Shown here in pieces: positions 48,201 through 54,968 of a stretch of DNA of 64,000 bases. Source of the DNA: an uncultured Flavobacteriaceae bacterium (GTDB lineage: Bacteria > Bacteroidota > Bacteroidia > Flavobacteriales > Flavobacteriaceae); the NCBI GenBank assembly GCA_947494695.1, contig CANLWB010000011.1, positions 1 to 64,000 on the forward strand. Direction: 5' to 3'. The translations under genes were made by a program, and so were the position numbers. The notes beneath the pieces are model-generated. The model was given only the letters and a program-made list of their open reading frames with translations. It was not told where the DNA came from and did not search any database. The number at the start of each line of letters is the position of its first letter. The stretch's first letter is position 1.

Positions 48201-49549
48201 TAACTAGCGTTAAGAGGATTCAGTTTAATTATTCTGAAAATAACGGTACGTTTTTACCCGGATATTTACAAACTCCTGGTTTTATAGGAACATTAAAACC
48301 TTCAGCAGGGTTTACATTTGGGAGCCAAAGTGATATAAGGCAAGAGGCTGCGAGGCGAGGATGGTTAACCGTTTTTCCAGAGTTTAATCAGCAGTATACC
48401 ACCACGCATACCAAACAAATTGATGTATCGGCTAATTTAGAACCCTTTAAAGGCTTAAAAATTGATTTAGTTGGAAGTCGCGCGTATTACGAAAATTATA
48501 ATGAGAATTTTGTAGTAGATCCAAATACTTACGAGTACACATCGTTGACACCAAATACATTCGGTAATTTCAATATTTCGACCATTTTAATAAAAACAGC
48601 GTTTAGTAAAAGTGATGAAGTTAGTTCTCAGCCTTTTGATGATTTTAGAGCAAACCGATTAACGATAGCAAGGCGATTAGCAGCAAGAGATGGTGTGAAT
48701 TTAAACGATCTGGATGCCGATGGATTTCCAAAAGGATATGGCAAGAGTAGTCAGGCCGTATTATTACCAGCATTCCTGGCAGCTTACACTGGTAAGGACG
48801 CGAACGATGTGAAATTAGGGGCATTTAGAGACGTTCCTATTCCTAATTGGGATTTGAAATACACCGGATTCATGAAATTTAAGTGGTTTAAAAAACGCTT
48901 TAAACGTTTTTCTGTAACCCATGGATACCGTTCAACATATACCATAAATCAGTTTCAATCTAATTTAGATTATGTTGGTTTCGATCCAACTTTAAGTTAT
49001 GATAACCAGGCCAATGCTACCAAAGATCAGGGAGGAAACTATAAAAATGAGAGGCTATTAAGTAATATAAACCTGGCAGAGATGTTTAGCCCGTTAGTTA
49101 GGATTGATTTTGAAATGAAGAATTCTGTGAAAATTTTGGCAGAAGTCAAAAGAGATAGAATGCTTTCATTGAGTTTTGACAATAATTTAATGACCGAAGT
49201 GCAGGGTAACGAGTATGTTATTGGTTTGGGGTATAGAATTAAAGACTTACGAATTAAATCAAAATTAGCAGGGCCAAGACAGCGTGTTGTTAGTGACCTA
49301 AATATGAAAGCCGATATCTCTGTGAGGGATAATAAAACCATTATTAGGTACCTGGATTTAGAAAATAATCAGGTAACCTCCGGACAAACCATTTGGGGGC
49401 TTAAATACTCTGCAGATTATGCATTTAGCAAGAATCTAACAGGAATCTTTTACTTTGATTATTCGTTCTCGGAATACGCGATTTCTACAGCATTTCCACA
49501 AACTACAATTCGATCTGGTTTTACCATCAGATATAATTTTGGGAATTAA
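42257..49549 (+). CDS. sprA: T9SS outer-membrane translocon SprA (Sov)
   Basis: 2430 residues. Signal peptide (to about 39, ending GWSQ), SprA N-terminal conserved domains (PILTPKEYYNLV, FFLAQYFRD, GAQSLFGVKAQLQFG), repeated beta-barrel strands to the C-terminus ending FTIRYNFGN. SprA forms the giant 36-strand barrel through which T9SS cargo passes the outer membrane, and is needed for gliding. The start is TTG at 42257: the only standard start between the upstream in-frame stop (42227) and the signal peptide. A Pro/Lys-rich loop (about 1945-1975, GGPPGPDGKKKKPKRVK) is likely disordered. Clients in the window are the sorting-domain proteins. Confidence 0.95.
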   Translation: MNPFSTNTFYKSIKSYYSWYIRSTFLLFALFLSVVGWSQEPVQDSIKKGYNVGNLKLPNPNSVESKYTYDPETNRYIYTEKIGAFNINYPIILTPKEYYNLVAKENVRSYYKEKIDAFDGKKAGAKDEQKNLLPEFYIKSGLFETIFGGNTIEVIPQGSVEMDLGILFSKQDNPSFSPRNRNNFTFDFGQRISLSLLGKVGTRLQVTANYDTQSTFDFQNLIKLEYTPTEDDIIQKIEVGNVSMPLNSSLITGAQSLFGVKAQLQFGKTTVTGVFSEQKSQANTVVAQGGGTLEEFELFIRDYDENRHFFLAQYFRDTYDTALENYPFINNKGLQITRLEVWVTNRSNRTENVRNIVAVQDLGESNPGQIGSAVNILSPGALPNNPNNAFDPTNIGGAGSQLTEAVRDVATVQSGMLVPGVTEGFDYAKLENARKLANGQEYTLNTELGYISLNQRLNNDEVLAVAFQYTLGGQVYQVGEFANDGVDATDVTTNSSQQVTQVVNTNLVLKLLKSSITNVNQPVWDLMMKNVYDTGAFNLSQDDFKLNIFYNEASPLNFISPVGGAGFDLDINGNPVTGSTPDDLLIQNVPLLRVFNLDKLNFNNDPQAKGDGFFDFVPGITVLPQNGKIVFTAAEPFGEHLFDVLGGGDYSNPVSYNENQSKYVYDVLYNSTKTAALEAVEKNKFKLKGRYKSSGGDGIPIGAFNVPRGSVRVTAGGRVLVEGIDYTVNYQLGRVQILDEALKASNTPIEVSTENNAVFGQQTRRFTGINVEHKFNENFVLGGTLLNLNERPVTQKANFGTESINNTIFGINGNYSTKVPFLTRLVNKLPNIDTDVESNLSVRGEFAYLAPGAPKRTNLNGEATSYIDDFEGTQNAIDLRSQQSWFLSSRPIDLNVPSNPTEDDNGIQNGYQRAMLNWYTIDPIFYSSRRPSGITDEDMSSLYTSRVFINELFPDRDLVQGQNSVLFTLDLAYYPQERGPYNFEPGAEDGILDNPQDSWAGITRQLTSTDFEQQNVEYIDFWLQDPFQENPANPGGKLVFNLGNISEDIIKDGRKLYENGLPQDGNIDLLPVTQGWGTVVPQNQSLIYAFDTNGQERTNQDVGYDGYSDANEAPVVGSDPALTSVYAPFRGLDDPSNDNYSYFLNADGDVFERYKKYNGVEGNTPDTFSNTDRASNTQPDVEDINRDNTMNTIDSYFEYELDITRQNLPTSQTDFDNLPDTNPLRDFLRDYKERPRQLPNGDTRNVRWYQFRVPVQGSHATPIGNISDLRSVRFTRVYLKDFVEETIFRFGTLDLVRSDWRRYTQALDKNDPTPDDPQTDFSVGVIGTLENEGSYQRPPGIEPEELFNNNTVIQQNEQSLVVKVCDLETEDAKAVYKNINLDMRQYKRLRMFMHAEDGDSGTGGISSDELVGFIRMGNDLTENYYQIEIPLQVSASTTREGLWPEDNEINIPIKLLGDIKAIGISDGTLLNEDPSFFDVVGNDLLPVSDPFSGYAAGQHRIGIKGNPNFGDIRTLMVGVKNATNRNDVCAEVWFNELRLSDLDNEGGWAAVLSMDTNLADFANISATGRKSTSGFGSIEQGPSQRSLEDVQQYDVVTNVNIGQLLPKKWGVQLPFNYAQSEELITPKYDQFYKDLTLDSRLDAANSKEERDQIKEQSEDYTRRQSINFIGVRKTRTTDATPRFYDVENLTLNYSYNKVEHRDFEIENSVNKTVRVGANYAFNFNPIAVEPFKKNDSIFRGKYWKILKDLNVNLLPTSFTVNTDVNRQFNRQKFREIDLGGGNIGIDELFRRNYTFDFQYTINYNLTKSLQLNFTAANNNIVRNYFKDNIINGEQDPTLDVWDGFLDFGDPNRQSQNLGLTYQLPISKIPTFSFLDATYQYTGNFQWQKGSDLYGDLELDGQTYDLGNTIQNSNVHNLNSTLDMKKLYKYIGLVKKPVRRVRSRTTNTDAAGGPPGPDGKKKKPKRVKNKAARKLINAGIDVLTSVKRIQFNYSENNGTFLPGYLQTPGFIGTLKPSAGFTFGSQSDIRQEAARRGWLTVFPEFNQQYTTTHTKQIDVSANLEPFKGLKIDLVGSRAYYENYNENFVVDPNTYEYTSLTPNTFGNFNISTILIKTAFSKSDEVSSQPFDDFRANRLTIARRLAARDGVNLNDLDADGFPKGYGKSSQAVLLPAFLAAYTGKDANDVKLGAFRDVPIPNWDLKYTGFMKFKWFKKRFKRFSVTHGYRSTYTINQFQSNLDYVGFDPTLSYDNQANATKDQGGNYKNERLLSNINLAEMFSPLVRIDFEMKNSVKILAEVKRDRMLSLSFDNNLMTEVQGNEYVIGLGYRIKDLRIKSKLAGPRQRVVSDLNMKADISVRDNKTIIRYLDLENNQVTSGQTIWGLKYSADYAFSKNLTGIFYFDYSFSEYAISTAFPQTTIRSGFTIRYNFGN

Positions 49550-49560
49550 CAAATATCTGT

Positions 49561-49590
49561 TTGAATTTAAGTTTTGAATAAATACTTTTG
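49561..49590 (+). promoter_or_regulatory. promoter of gcvH-vanZ
   Basis: TTG (49561-49563, in TTTG context), a 19-base spacer and TACTTTTG (49583-49590): the best match in the window to the flavobacterial TTG-N19-TAnnTTTG promoter, 28 bases before the gcvH start. Confidence 0.75.
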
Positions 49591-49618
49591 CGAATAAACT
49601 TAATTTAAACCAGTTAAA

Positions 49619-49999
49619 ATGAATATTCCATCAGAATTAAAGTACACCAAAGATCACGAATGGGTTAAAATCGAGGGCGATATGGCCACGATTGGGATTA
49701 CAGATTTCGCTCAAAGTGAATTGGGAGATATTGTTTATGTTGAAGTAGAAACGGTCGACGAGACATTGGATGCCGATGAAGTGTTTGGAACAGTAGAAGC
49801 GGTTAAAACAGTATCCGACCTATTTTTGCCATTATCTGGAGAAATTGTAGAATTTAACGAGTCTTTAGAAGATGAACCTGAGAAGGTAAATAGTGATCCT
49901 TACGGTGACGGTTGGATGATAAAAGTTAAGTGTTCTGATCTATCTCAAGCTGACGGTTTAATGTCTTCAGACGATTACAAAGCATTAATAGGTGCTTAA
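49619..49999 (+). CDS. gcvH: glycine cleavage system H protein
   Basis: 126 residues, standard length. The lipoyl attachment lysine is K63 in [11 protein letters not shown]; the N-terminal [13 protein letters not shown] and the GDIVYVEV strand are typical. It shuttles the aminomethyl group between the P, T and L proteins of glycine cleavage. None of those genes lies nearby. It overlaps vanZ by 8 bases. Confidence 0.97.
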   Translation: MNIPSELKYTKDHEWVKIEGDMATIGITDFAQSELGDIVYVEVETVDETLDADEVFGTVEAVKTVSDLFLPLSGEIVEFNESLEDEPEKVNSDPYGDGWMIKVKCSDLSQADGLMSSDDYKALIGA

Positions 50000-50369
50000 G
50001 AAGCTAGTACCTATAGCAACCATATTATACTCGTTAGCTTTAATTACGGCTAGCTTAATTAAGCTAGGGAGGGTTCCCGATCTCGGGATTTCATTTGCAG
50101 ATAAGATCTTTCATTTTTTTGCATATTTCGTATTAACGGTTTTATGGTTTTATACGTTTTTGTATACATATCGTTACGAATTCAAGAAGGCCATTCGTTT
50201 TGCGGCCATACTAGCCATTATTTTTGGTATAATTATTGAGGTACTTCAGGGAAGTGTTACCGTATCCAGATCATTGGATGTTTACGATGCCATAGCAAAC
50301 ACCCTTGGAGCTGTATTAGCATCAGTAATATTATGGATGAAAAGCAATTTAGGCGTTAAAAACGTTTGA
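49992..50369 (+). CDS. VanZ-like family membrane protein
   Basis: 125 residues, about four transmembrane helices, VanZ-like fold with [51 protein letters not shown]. Starts at GTG 49992, overlapping the end of gcvH by 8 bases, which supports translational coupling. VanZ in enterococci gives low-level teicoplanin resistance, but most homologs have unknown function; a resistance role here should not be assumed. Confidence 0.88.
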   Translation: MLKKLVPIATILYSLALITASLIKLGRVPDLGISFADKIFHFFAYFVLTVLWFYTFLYTYRYEFKKAIRFAAILAIIFGIIIEVLQGSVTVSRSLDVYDAIANTLGAVLASVILWMKSNLGVKNV

Positions 50370-50374
50370 TCACT

Positions 50375-50406
50375 TGTTTTTTTTATAAATAAATAGTTAT
50401 TTTAGC
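50375..50406 (+). promoter_or_regulatory. candidate promoter of the first tonB-like gene
   Basis: TTG (50375-50377), 21-base spacer, TATTTTAG (50399-50406), one mismatch from TAnnTTTG, 23 bases before the start codon. Confidence 0.45.
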
Positions 50407-50429
50407 AATCCTGAAAAACATTATAAATT

Positions 50430-51152
50430 ATGGAACCTAAGAAAAATCCCAAAGCAAATGTTGGACGAAACAGTTCACTTTACTTCGCTATTGGTTTAGC
50501 ATTAATGTTATTTTTAACAAACTACGCTATCAATTACAAAACATACGACAAAGCTGAAACCGACATCGGAATGGTGGATATGGAAGAAGAATTGGACGAA
50601 GAAATCCCAATCACGGAGCAAATACAGACACCTCCGCCACCGCCACCGCCACCAGCAGCTCCGGAAGTTATCGAGATTGTTGAAGATGAAGTGGAGATTG
50701 AAGAGACCGTAATTGAGTCTACAGAGGTGGATCAGGAAACTGAAATTGTTGAAGTAGAAGAAGTTGAGGTAGAAGAGGTTGAAGAGGATATCGATGTGCC
50801 GTTTTCTGTAATTGAAAATGTACCGGTTTTCCCTGGTTGTGAGAGAGAAAAGAATAATACTAAGAAAAGAGACTGTATGTCTAAAAAGATATCGCAATTT
50901 GTAAATAGAAAATTCAATACAGAATTAGCGAGTGATTTAGGACTTTCAGGAAGACAACGTATTAACGTGATCTTTAAAATTGACAAAACCGGAAATATTA
51001 CAGGTATTCGTGCAAGAGCACCGCACCCGGGTCTTGAAAAAGAAGCAACTCGTGTTATCGGCTTATTGCCAAAAATGAAGCCAGGAAAGCAACGTGGAAA
51101 ACCAGTAAACGTTCCATATTCATTACCAATTATTTTCCAGGTTCAGGATTAG
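50430..51152 (+). CDS. TonB-like energy transducer 1
   Basis: 240 residues. One N-terminal membrane helix (about 16-36), a poly-proline run (TPPPPPPPPAAPE) spanning the periplasm, a very acidic Glu/Val-rich segment (about 78-120), then FSVIENVPVFPGCEREKNN with a second Cys ten residues later, and a C-terminal TonB domain (INVIFKIDKTGNITGIRARAP, VPYSLPIIFQVQD). TonB transmits proton-motive energy from ExbBD to outer-membrane transporters. The PxFPGC-C block is shared with the next two genes. A strong terminator follows. Confidence 0.88.
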   Translation: MEPKKNPKANVGRNSSLYFAIGLALMLFLTNYAINYKTYDKAETDIGMVDMEEELDEEIPITEQIQTPPPPPPPPAAPEVIEIVEDEVEIEETVIESTEVDQETEIVEVEEVEVEEVEEDIDVPFSVIENVPVFPGCEREKNNTKKRDCMSKKISQFVNRKFNTELASDLGLSGRQRINVIFKIDKTGNITGIRARAPHPGLEKEATRVIGLLPKMKPGKQRGKPVNVPYSLPIIFQVQD

Positions 51153-51176
51153 ATACTATAATATAAGGGGTGTTTA

Positions 51177-51228
51177 CTTCGACTACGCTCAGTAACCGAC
51201 ACTCGATAGTCGATACTCAGTAACCGAC
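51177..51228. repeat. REP-like repeat with CTTCGACTACGCTC core
   Basis: CTTCGACTACGCTC (51177-51190) recurs inverted at 61463-61476. It runs into a 13-base direct repeat CTCAGTAACCGAC at 51188-51200 and 51216-51228 (28-base period). Sequences with this core are scattered in intergenic DNA of many Bacteroidota, usually as REP-like elements. Non-coding. Confidence 0.6.
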
Positions 51229-51260
51229 GATTGGTGAACACTCAGATTTTCAAATAAATT

Positions 51261-51298
51261 GAAATCCCGTTACAACAATGTAACGGGATTTCTTTTTT
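51261..51298 (+). terminator. terminator of the first tonB-like gene
   Basis: GAAATCCCGTTACA (51261-51274) and TGTAACGGGATTTC (51279-51292), a perfect 14-bp stem with loop ACAA, then TTTTTT. Confidence 0.92.
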
Positions 51299-51350
51299 GG
51301 TATGCTATTTGTGATTTCATCATAATATTAACATTTACATTATAACTATT

Positions 51351-52157
51351 ATGAAAAATCAAAAGAAAACTCGCGAACTCATTCGGCAAAATGAGCAAAG
51401 CGCGAGAAAATCGCAAAAGCATGATGCAAATTTACAAAAAAACTCAACCCTTTACTTTCAAATTGGTTTGATTCTATGTTTACTTGGTGCCTTAAGCTTA
51501 CTTGAAATGCATGTTGAGACAACAAGTTCAGATGTGTATGTCATGAAAATCCCTGAGGATGATGTCCCTACCATTACCAATGACAAGTATAAAATTTACG
51601 TAGAGCAAAAGCGCATAGAAAAACCCGAGCCTAAAAAATTGGAAAAGGTATTATTAACCAAAAAACCAAAAGTTGTGGATAATACCTATGAGCTTGAAAA
51701 AGCTTTACAAATTGAAACGGCTGAGCAAAACACAAGTTCAGAAGACCCTATGACACCTGATTCTATGGGAGACCTGGTTGACGAACCAGAGATTACCGAT
51801 GTTCCATTCGAAGCTGTTCAAATAGTACCCATTTATCCGGGATGCGAAAAGGCTAAAAATAACGAGGAAAGGAAAAAATGCATGTCAAAAAAAATTACCA
51901 AACTCATTCAAAAGAAATTTAGGGGGGATGATGTTGCTTCAGATTATGGTTTAAGGGGGAAACAAAAAATTTACACGCAATTCAAAATTGATGAAACCGG
52001 ACATATTACCAATATCAAGATTCAGGCGCCGCATCCAAAATTGGCCGATGAAACGGAACGTGTGATCAATTTTATTCCTAAAATGACACCAGGGCAGCAG
52101 CGGGATAAGAATGTAGGGGTTATTTACAATCTGCCCATTGTATTTCAAGCAAAATAA
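51351..52157 (+). CDS. TonB-like energy transducer 2
   Basis: 268 residues, a paralog of the preceding gene: membrane helix at about 34-52, a Lys/Pro-rich spacer (KRIEKPEPKKLEKV) instead of poly-proline, VPFEAVQIVPIYPGCEKAKNN with a second Cys nearby, and the TonB C-terminal domain (IYTQFKIDETGHITNIKIQAP, VIYNLPIVFQAK). Identity is highest from the PGC block to the end, so the pair probably arose by local duplication with a replaced spacer. Separated from the first by a terminator, so it has its own transcription unit. Its outer-membrane partner is unknown. Confidence 0.87.
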   Translation: MKNQKKTRELIRQNEQSARKSQKHDANLQKNSTLYFQIGLILCLLGALSLLEMHVETTSSDVYVMKIPEDDVPTITNDKYKIYVEQKRIEKPEPKKLEKVLLTKKPKVVDNTYELEKALQIETAEQNTSSEDPMTPDSMGDLVDEPEITDVPFEAVQIVPIYPGCEKAKNNEERKKCMSKKITKLIQKKFRGDDVASDYGLRGKQKIYTQFKIDETGHITNIKIQAPHPKLADETERVINFIPKMTPGQQRDKNVGVIYNLPIVFQAK

Positions 52158-52190
52158 TATGCAGAAGCATTACAAGTTTTAGAAATTTTA

Positions 52191-52323
52191 AGAGGGCGTC
52201 TAAAACGTTCTGGAATTGTCATTTTGAGCACAGCCTAAAAATCTTCAAACCTTAATAAATAAGGAGTTAATTTCTATTAGATTCTTTATGTTGTTCTGAA
52301 TGAGGTCTTTTTAGACGCCCTCT
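52191..52323. repeat. 133-bp intergenic palindromic repeat
   Basis: AGAGGGCGTCTAAAA (52191-52205) and TTTTAGACGCCCTCT (52309-52323) are perfect 15-base inverted ends. The interior contains TTGTCATTTTGAGCACAGCC, close to the TGTCATTCTGAGCGCAG-type repeats common in flavobacteria. It may act as a bidirectional terminator, since the right arm is preceded by T's, and has the shape of a small non-autonomous repeat. Confidence 0.55.
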
Positions 52324-52430
52324 CATTTATTTCATATTTTAATGCAAAAAACAGGTTCATGATTTTTGCAAGGATAAACATTATTAAAAATATAGTATCT
52401 TTCAGCACAAAATCAATCTAATCTATTTAC

Positions 52431-54536
52431 ATGAAGCGATTTATTGTACTATGCCTACTACTAGTCCAATATCACAGTTACTCTCAAGATACCTTTTCAA
52501 ATGAAAAACCACCGGTTTTTCCAGGTTGTGATGCAGTAGCTATTGATTCTTTACAAAACTGTTTCGATAGAAGTCTATTCGATCACATTTTTAACAATTT
52601 TAAAGTCCCCCAAAAGGTTAAAGACGAAAAGTATAAAGGAGAGGTCGCGGTTCTTTTTGAAGTGGATACTACAGGGCAGTTTAAAGTTATTTATATAGAT
52701 GCCTTGTATGAAGAGTTGGAAGACGAAGCCAGGCAGGTATTTTCAACATTACCAAAAGTAAGGCCGGCGACTTATAATAGCCGAAAAACATACAAGCAAT
52801 ATGCTGTAGCCATTAAAATACCACTGATAGATTCAGCTGCCAAGAATATGAATGAGGCTTCTCAAAAGGCCAAAGAGGTATCTAAATTAGAACAACGATC
52901 TAAAGCAGAGTTTGATCAGGTTAATAGCGATTTAAAGTCGTTTGACGACAAAGCGTATCACAGCCAGTTAAATATTCCATTTACGCATACAGACTATGCC
53001 AGATTCGATCGGCAAATGAATCTGGTTGGAACGAACAGCCATACAGCTTCTAAACCATTTATATACGAAGACGTTTCTAAGTATTACGATTTCAAAGCAG
53101 AAAAGGAAAAATTACAAAAAAATGCTGAAACATGGGCAGGTAGAAAGCTATGGAATGAACATTTAGTACAACTTCAAGGGAACGATTATTGGTTTACCAT
53201 TGATCCCATATTCGATTTACAGATAGGTAAAGATACCGATGCCAGTTTTAACACAACATTCAATAATACCAGAGGACTTTTAGTTCAGGGAGGCTTAGGG
53301 AAGGCTTTTAATTTTTATACCACAGTATTTGAAAGCCAGGGTAGGTTTGCTCAATACGTGAACCAATATGCAGAAAGCTTAAAAGCATTTGGCCCTGATC
53401 CAGCCCTTATTCCGGGACGAGGTATTGCCAAACGTTTTAAAACTGATGCTTACGATTATCCGGTAGCAGAAGCTTATTTATCATTTGCTCCAGCAGATTT
53501 TATTAATATTCAGTTTGGACATGCCAAGAATTTTATAGGAGATGGGTATCGTTCACTGCTTTTGAGTGATGTTACCAGTCCGCACACCTTTTTTAAGCTA
53601 AATACCAAGTTTTGGAAGATAAAATATACCAATACCTGGATGTGGTTAAAAGATGTAAGACCCGAAGCTGTGGCTGATAAAGCATTTTTAACAAAATACA
53701 TGGCTAATCATTATTTAAGCTGGAATGTTTCGAAACGATTAAATATTGGGTTGTTCGAATCTGTAGTTTGGACCAACTCCAACGATCGCGGTTTCGATTT
53801 TAACTATCTAAACCCTATTATATTTTACAGAGCCATAGAATTTGAAACGGGACAGGGTGCAGGTAATGCGCTTTTAGGAGCTTCGGCTAAATATAAATTT
53901 AATGATCATCTAAATGTTTACGGACAGTTTATTCTGGATGAGTTTTCTCTTAGTGATGTGAAAGGTGGTGAAAAGAGCTGGAAGAACAAAAATGGATATC
54001 AATTAGGGTTGAAATATTTTAACGCTTTTAAAGTAAATAATTTATTGTTGCAGTTCGAATACAATAGAGTCCGGCCATATACTTACTCACATAATACTAT
54101 TGTATTGAATTACGCCCACAACAATCAGTCTATGGCCCATCTTTGGGGTGCGAACTTTAGCGAAGCTATTTTAATAGGACGTTACAAATATAAACGCTGG
54201 TTTGCAGATGCTAAACTCATCTACGGTGTTCGCGGTTTCGATTTTAATGATGGCACCGATAACTTTAGTTATGGAGGTGATGTCTACCGCGATTATAATG
54301 ACCGACCTTTTGACACCGGTGTTGAAATAGGGCAGGGGATAAAGACCAAAACATTTTATGGTAATCTGCAAGCAGGCTATGTAATTAACCCGGCATCTAA
54401 TCTAAAATTATTTACGGATATTACAATTAGAAACTTTGATCCAAATGCCACAACAACCTCTACTTTTAAGAATGATACGGTATGGATTAACTTTGGATTA
54501 AGGACCGACTTGTTTAATTGGTACTTTGATTTTTAG
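52431..54536 (+). CDS. remB: RemB-like gliding motility protein
   Basis: 701 residues. Signal peptide (to about 19, ending SYSQ), then PPVFPGCDAVAIDSLQNC and a TonB C-terminal-like domain (GEVAVLFEVDTTGQFKVIYIDA, YAVAIKIPLID) at about 25-140, a helical linker, then a long region with the style of an outer-membrane beta-barrel (FAPADFINIQFGHAKNFIGDGYRSLLLSD, ending WINFGLRTDLFNWYFDF). This matches flavobacterial RemB-type proteins, implicated in gliding motility through a polysaccharide-linked surface layer. It follows two TonB paralogs with the same PGC block. Symbol by resemblance, moderately sure. Confidence 0.65.
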   Translation: MKRFIVLCLLLVQYHSYSQDTFSNEKPPVFPGCDAVAIDSLQNCFDRSLFDHIFNNFKVPQKVKDEKYKGEVAVLFEVDTTGQFKVIYIDALYEELEDEARQVFSTLPKVRPATYNSRKTYKQYAVAIKIPLIDSAAKNMNEASQKAKEVSKLEQRSKAEFDQVNSDLKSFDDKAYHSQLNIPFTHTDYARFDRQMNLVGTNSHTASKPFIYEDVSKYYDFKAEKEKLQKNAETWAGRKLWNEHLVQLQGNDYWFTIDPIFDLQIGKDTDASFNTTFNNTRGLLVQGGLGKAFNFYTTVFESQGRFAQYVNQYAESLKAFGPDPALIPGRGIAKRFKTDAYDYPVAEAYLSFAPADFINIQFGHAKNFIGDGYRSLLLSDVTSPHTFFKLNTKFWKIKYTNTWMWLKDVRPEAVADKAFLTKYMANHYLSWNVSKRLNIGLFESVVWTNSNDRGFDFNYLNPIIFYRAIEFETGQGAGNALLGASAKYKFNDHLNVYGQFILDEFSLSDVKGGEKSWKNKNGYQLGLKYFNAFKVNNLLLQFEYNRVRPYTYSHNTIVLNYAHNNQSMAHLWGANFSEAILIGRYKYKRWFADAKLIYGVRGFDFNDGTDNFSYGGDVYRDYNDRPFDTGVEIGQGIKTKTFYGNLQAGYVINPASNLKLFTDITIRNFDPNATTTSTFKNDTVWINFGLRTDLFNWYFDF

Positions 54537-54968
54537 TAGCATTCAAACGAAATGTGAAAAGTAAATAGTAATATGGATAAGTTGTAAAGTGTTATTCAAT
54601 CTATATCCTTTGTGTTACATTGAAATGAATCACAGTTTTTTTTCGAATTAAAGATAAAAAACGTTCAGCTATCATTTAACCTGCTAAAAAACATGTTTTT
54701 TGCTTAACTAATTTATACTTTGATAGTTGCGCCATAAACCTGCTCTATCATTGAGTATACCTGGGTTTTTAGCTATGTTGTTTTTCCACAATTCTACATT
54801 TAGATCCATCATAATGTAAGATATTACGCTTACATTTATATTGGATTTATTCACCATCAACAAGGTGTATATAATTCAAGACTACTACAACTGTTGCGTT
54901 ATTATCTCTCTCTTCTTGTACGGTAATAATGTATTGGATTTATTTATTAATTTTTAAAAGAACTTAAA
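54537..54968. other. intergenic region without a recognisable gene
   Basis: 432 bases, AT-rich. A 16-bp palindrome AAAAAACATGTTTTTT (54686-54701) is present. No coding frame, tRNA or consensus TAnnTTTG box. The promoter of the protease gene must lie here but is not clear. Confidence 0.5.

Noticed and set aside
49992-50369. VanZ-like gene as a glycopeptide resistance determinant
   Set aside because: No vanA/H/X/R/S genes nearby; VanZ-like proteins are common in Bacteroidota without resistance and Gram-negatives exclude glycopeptides.
51177-51228. Direct repeats as a short CRISPR array
   Set aside because: Only two 13-base units with a 15-base spacer and no cas gene in the window; fits a REP-like element better.
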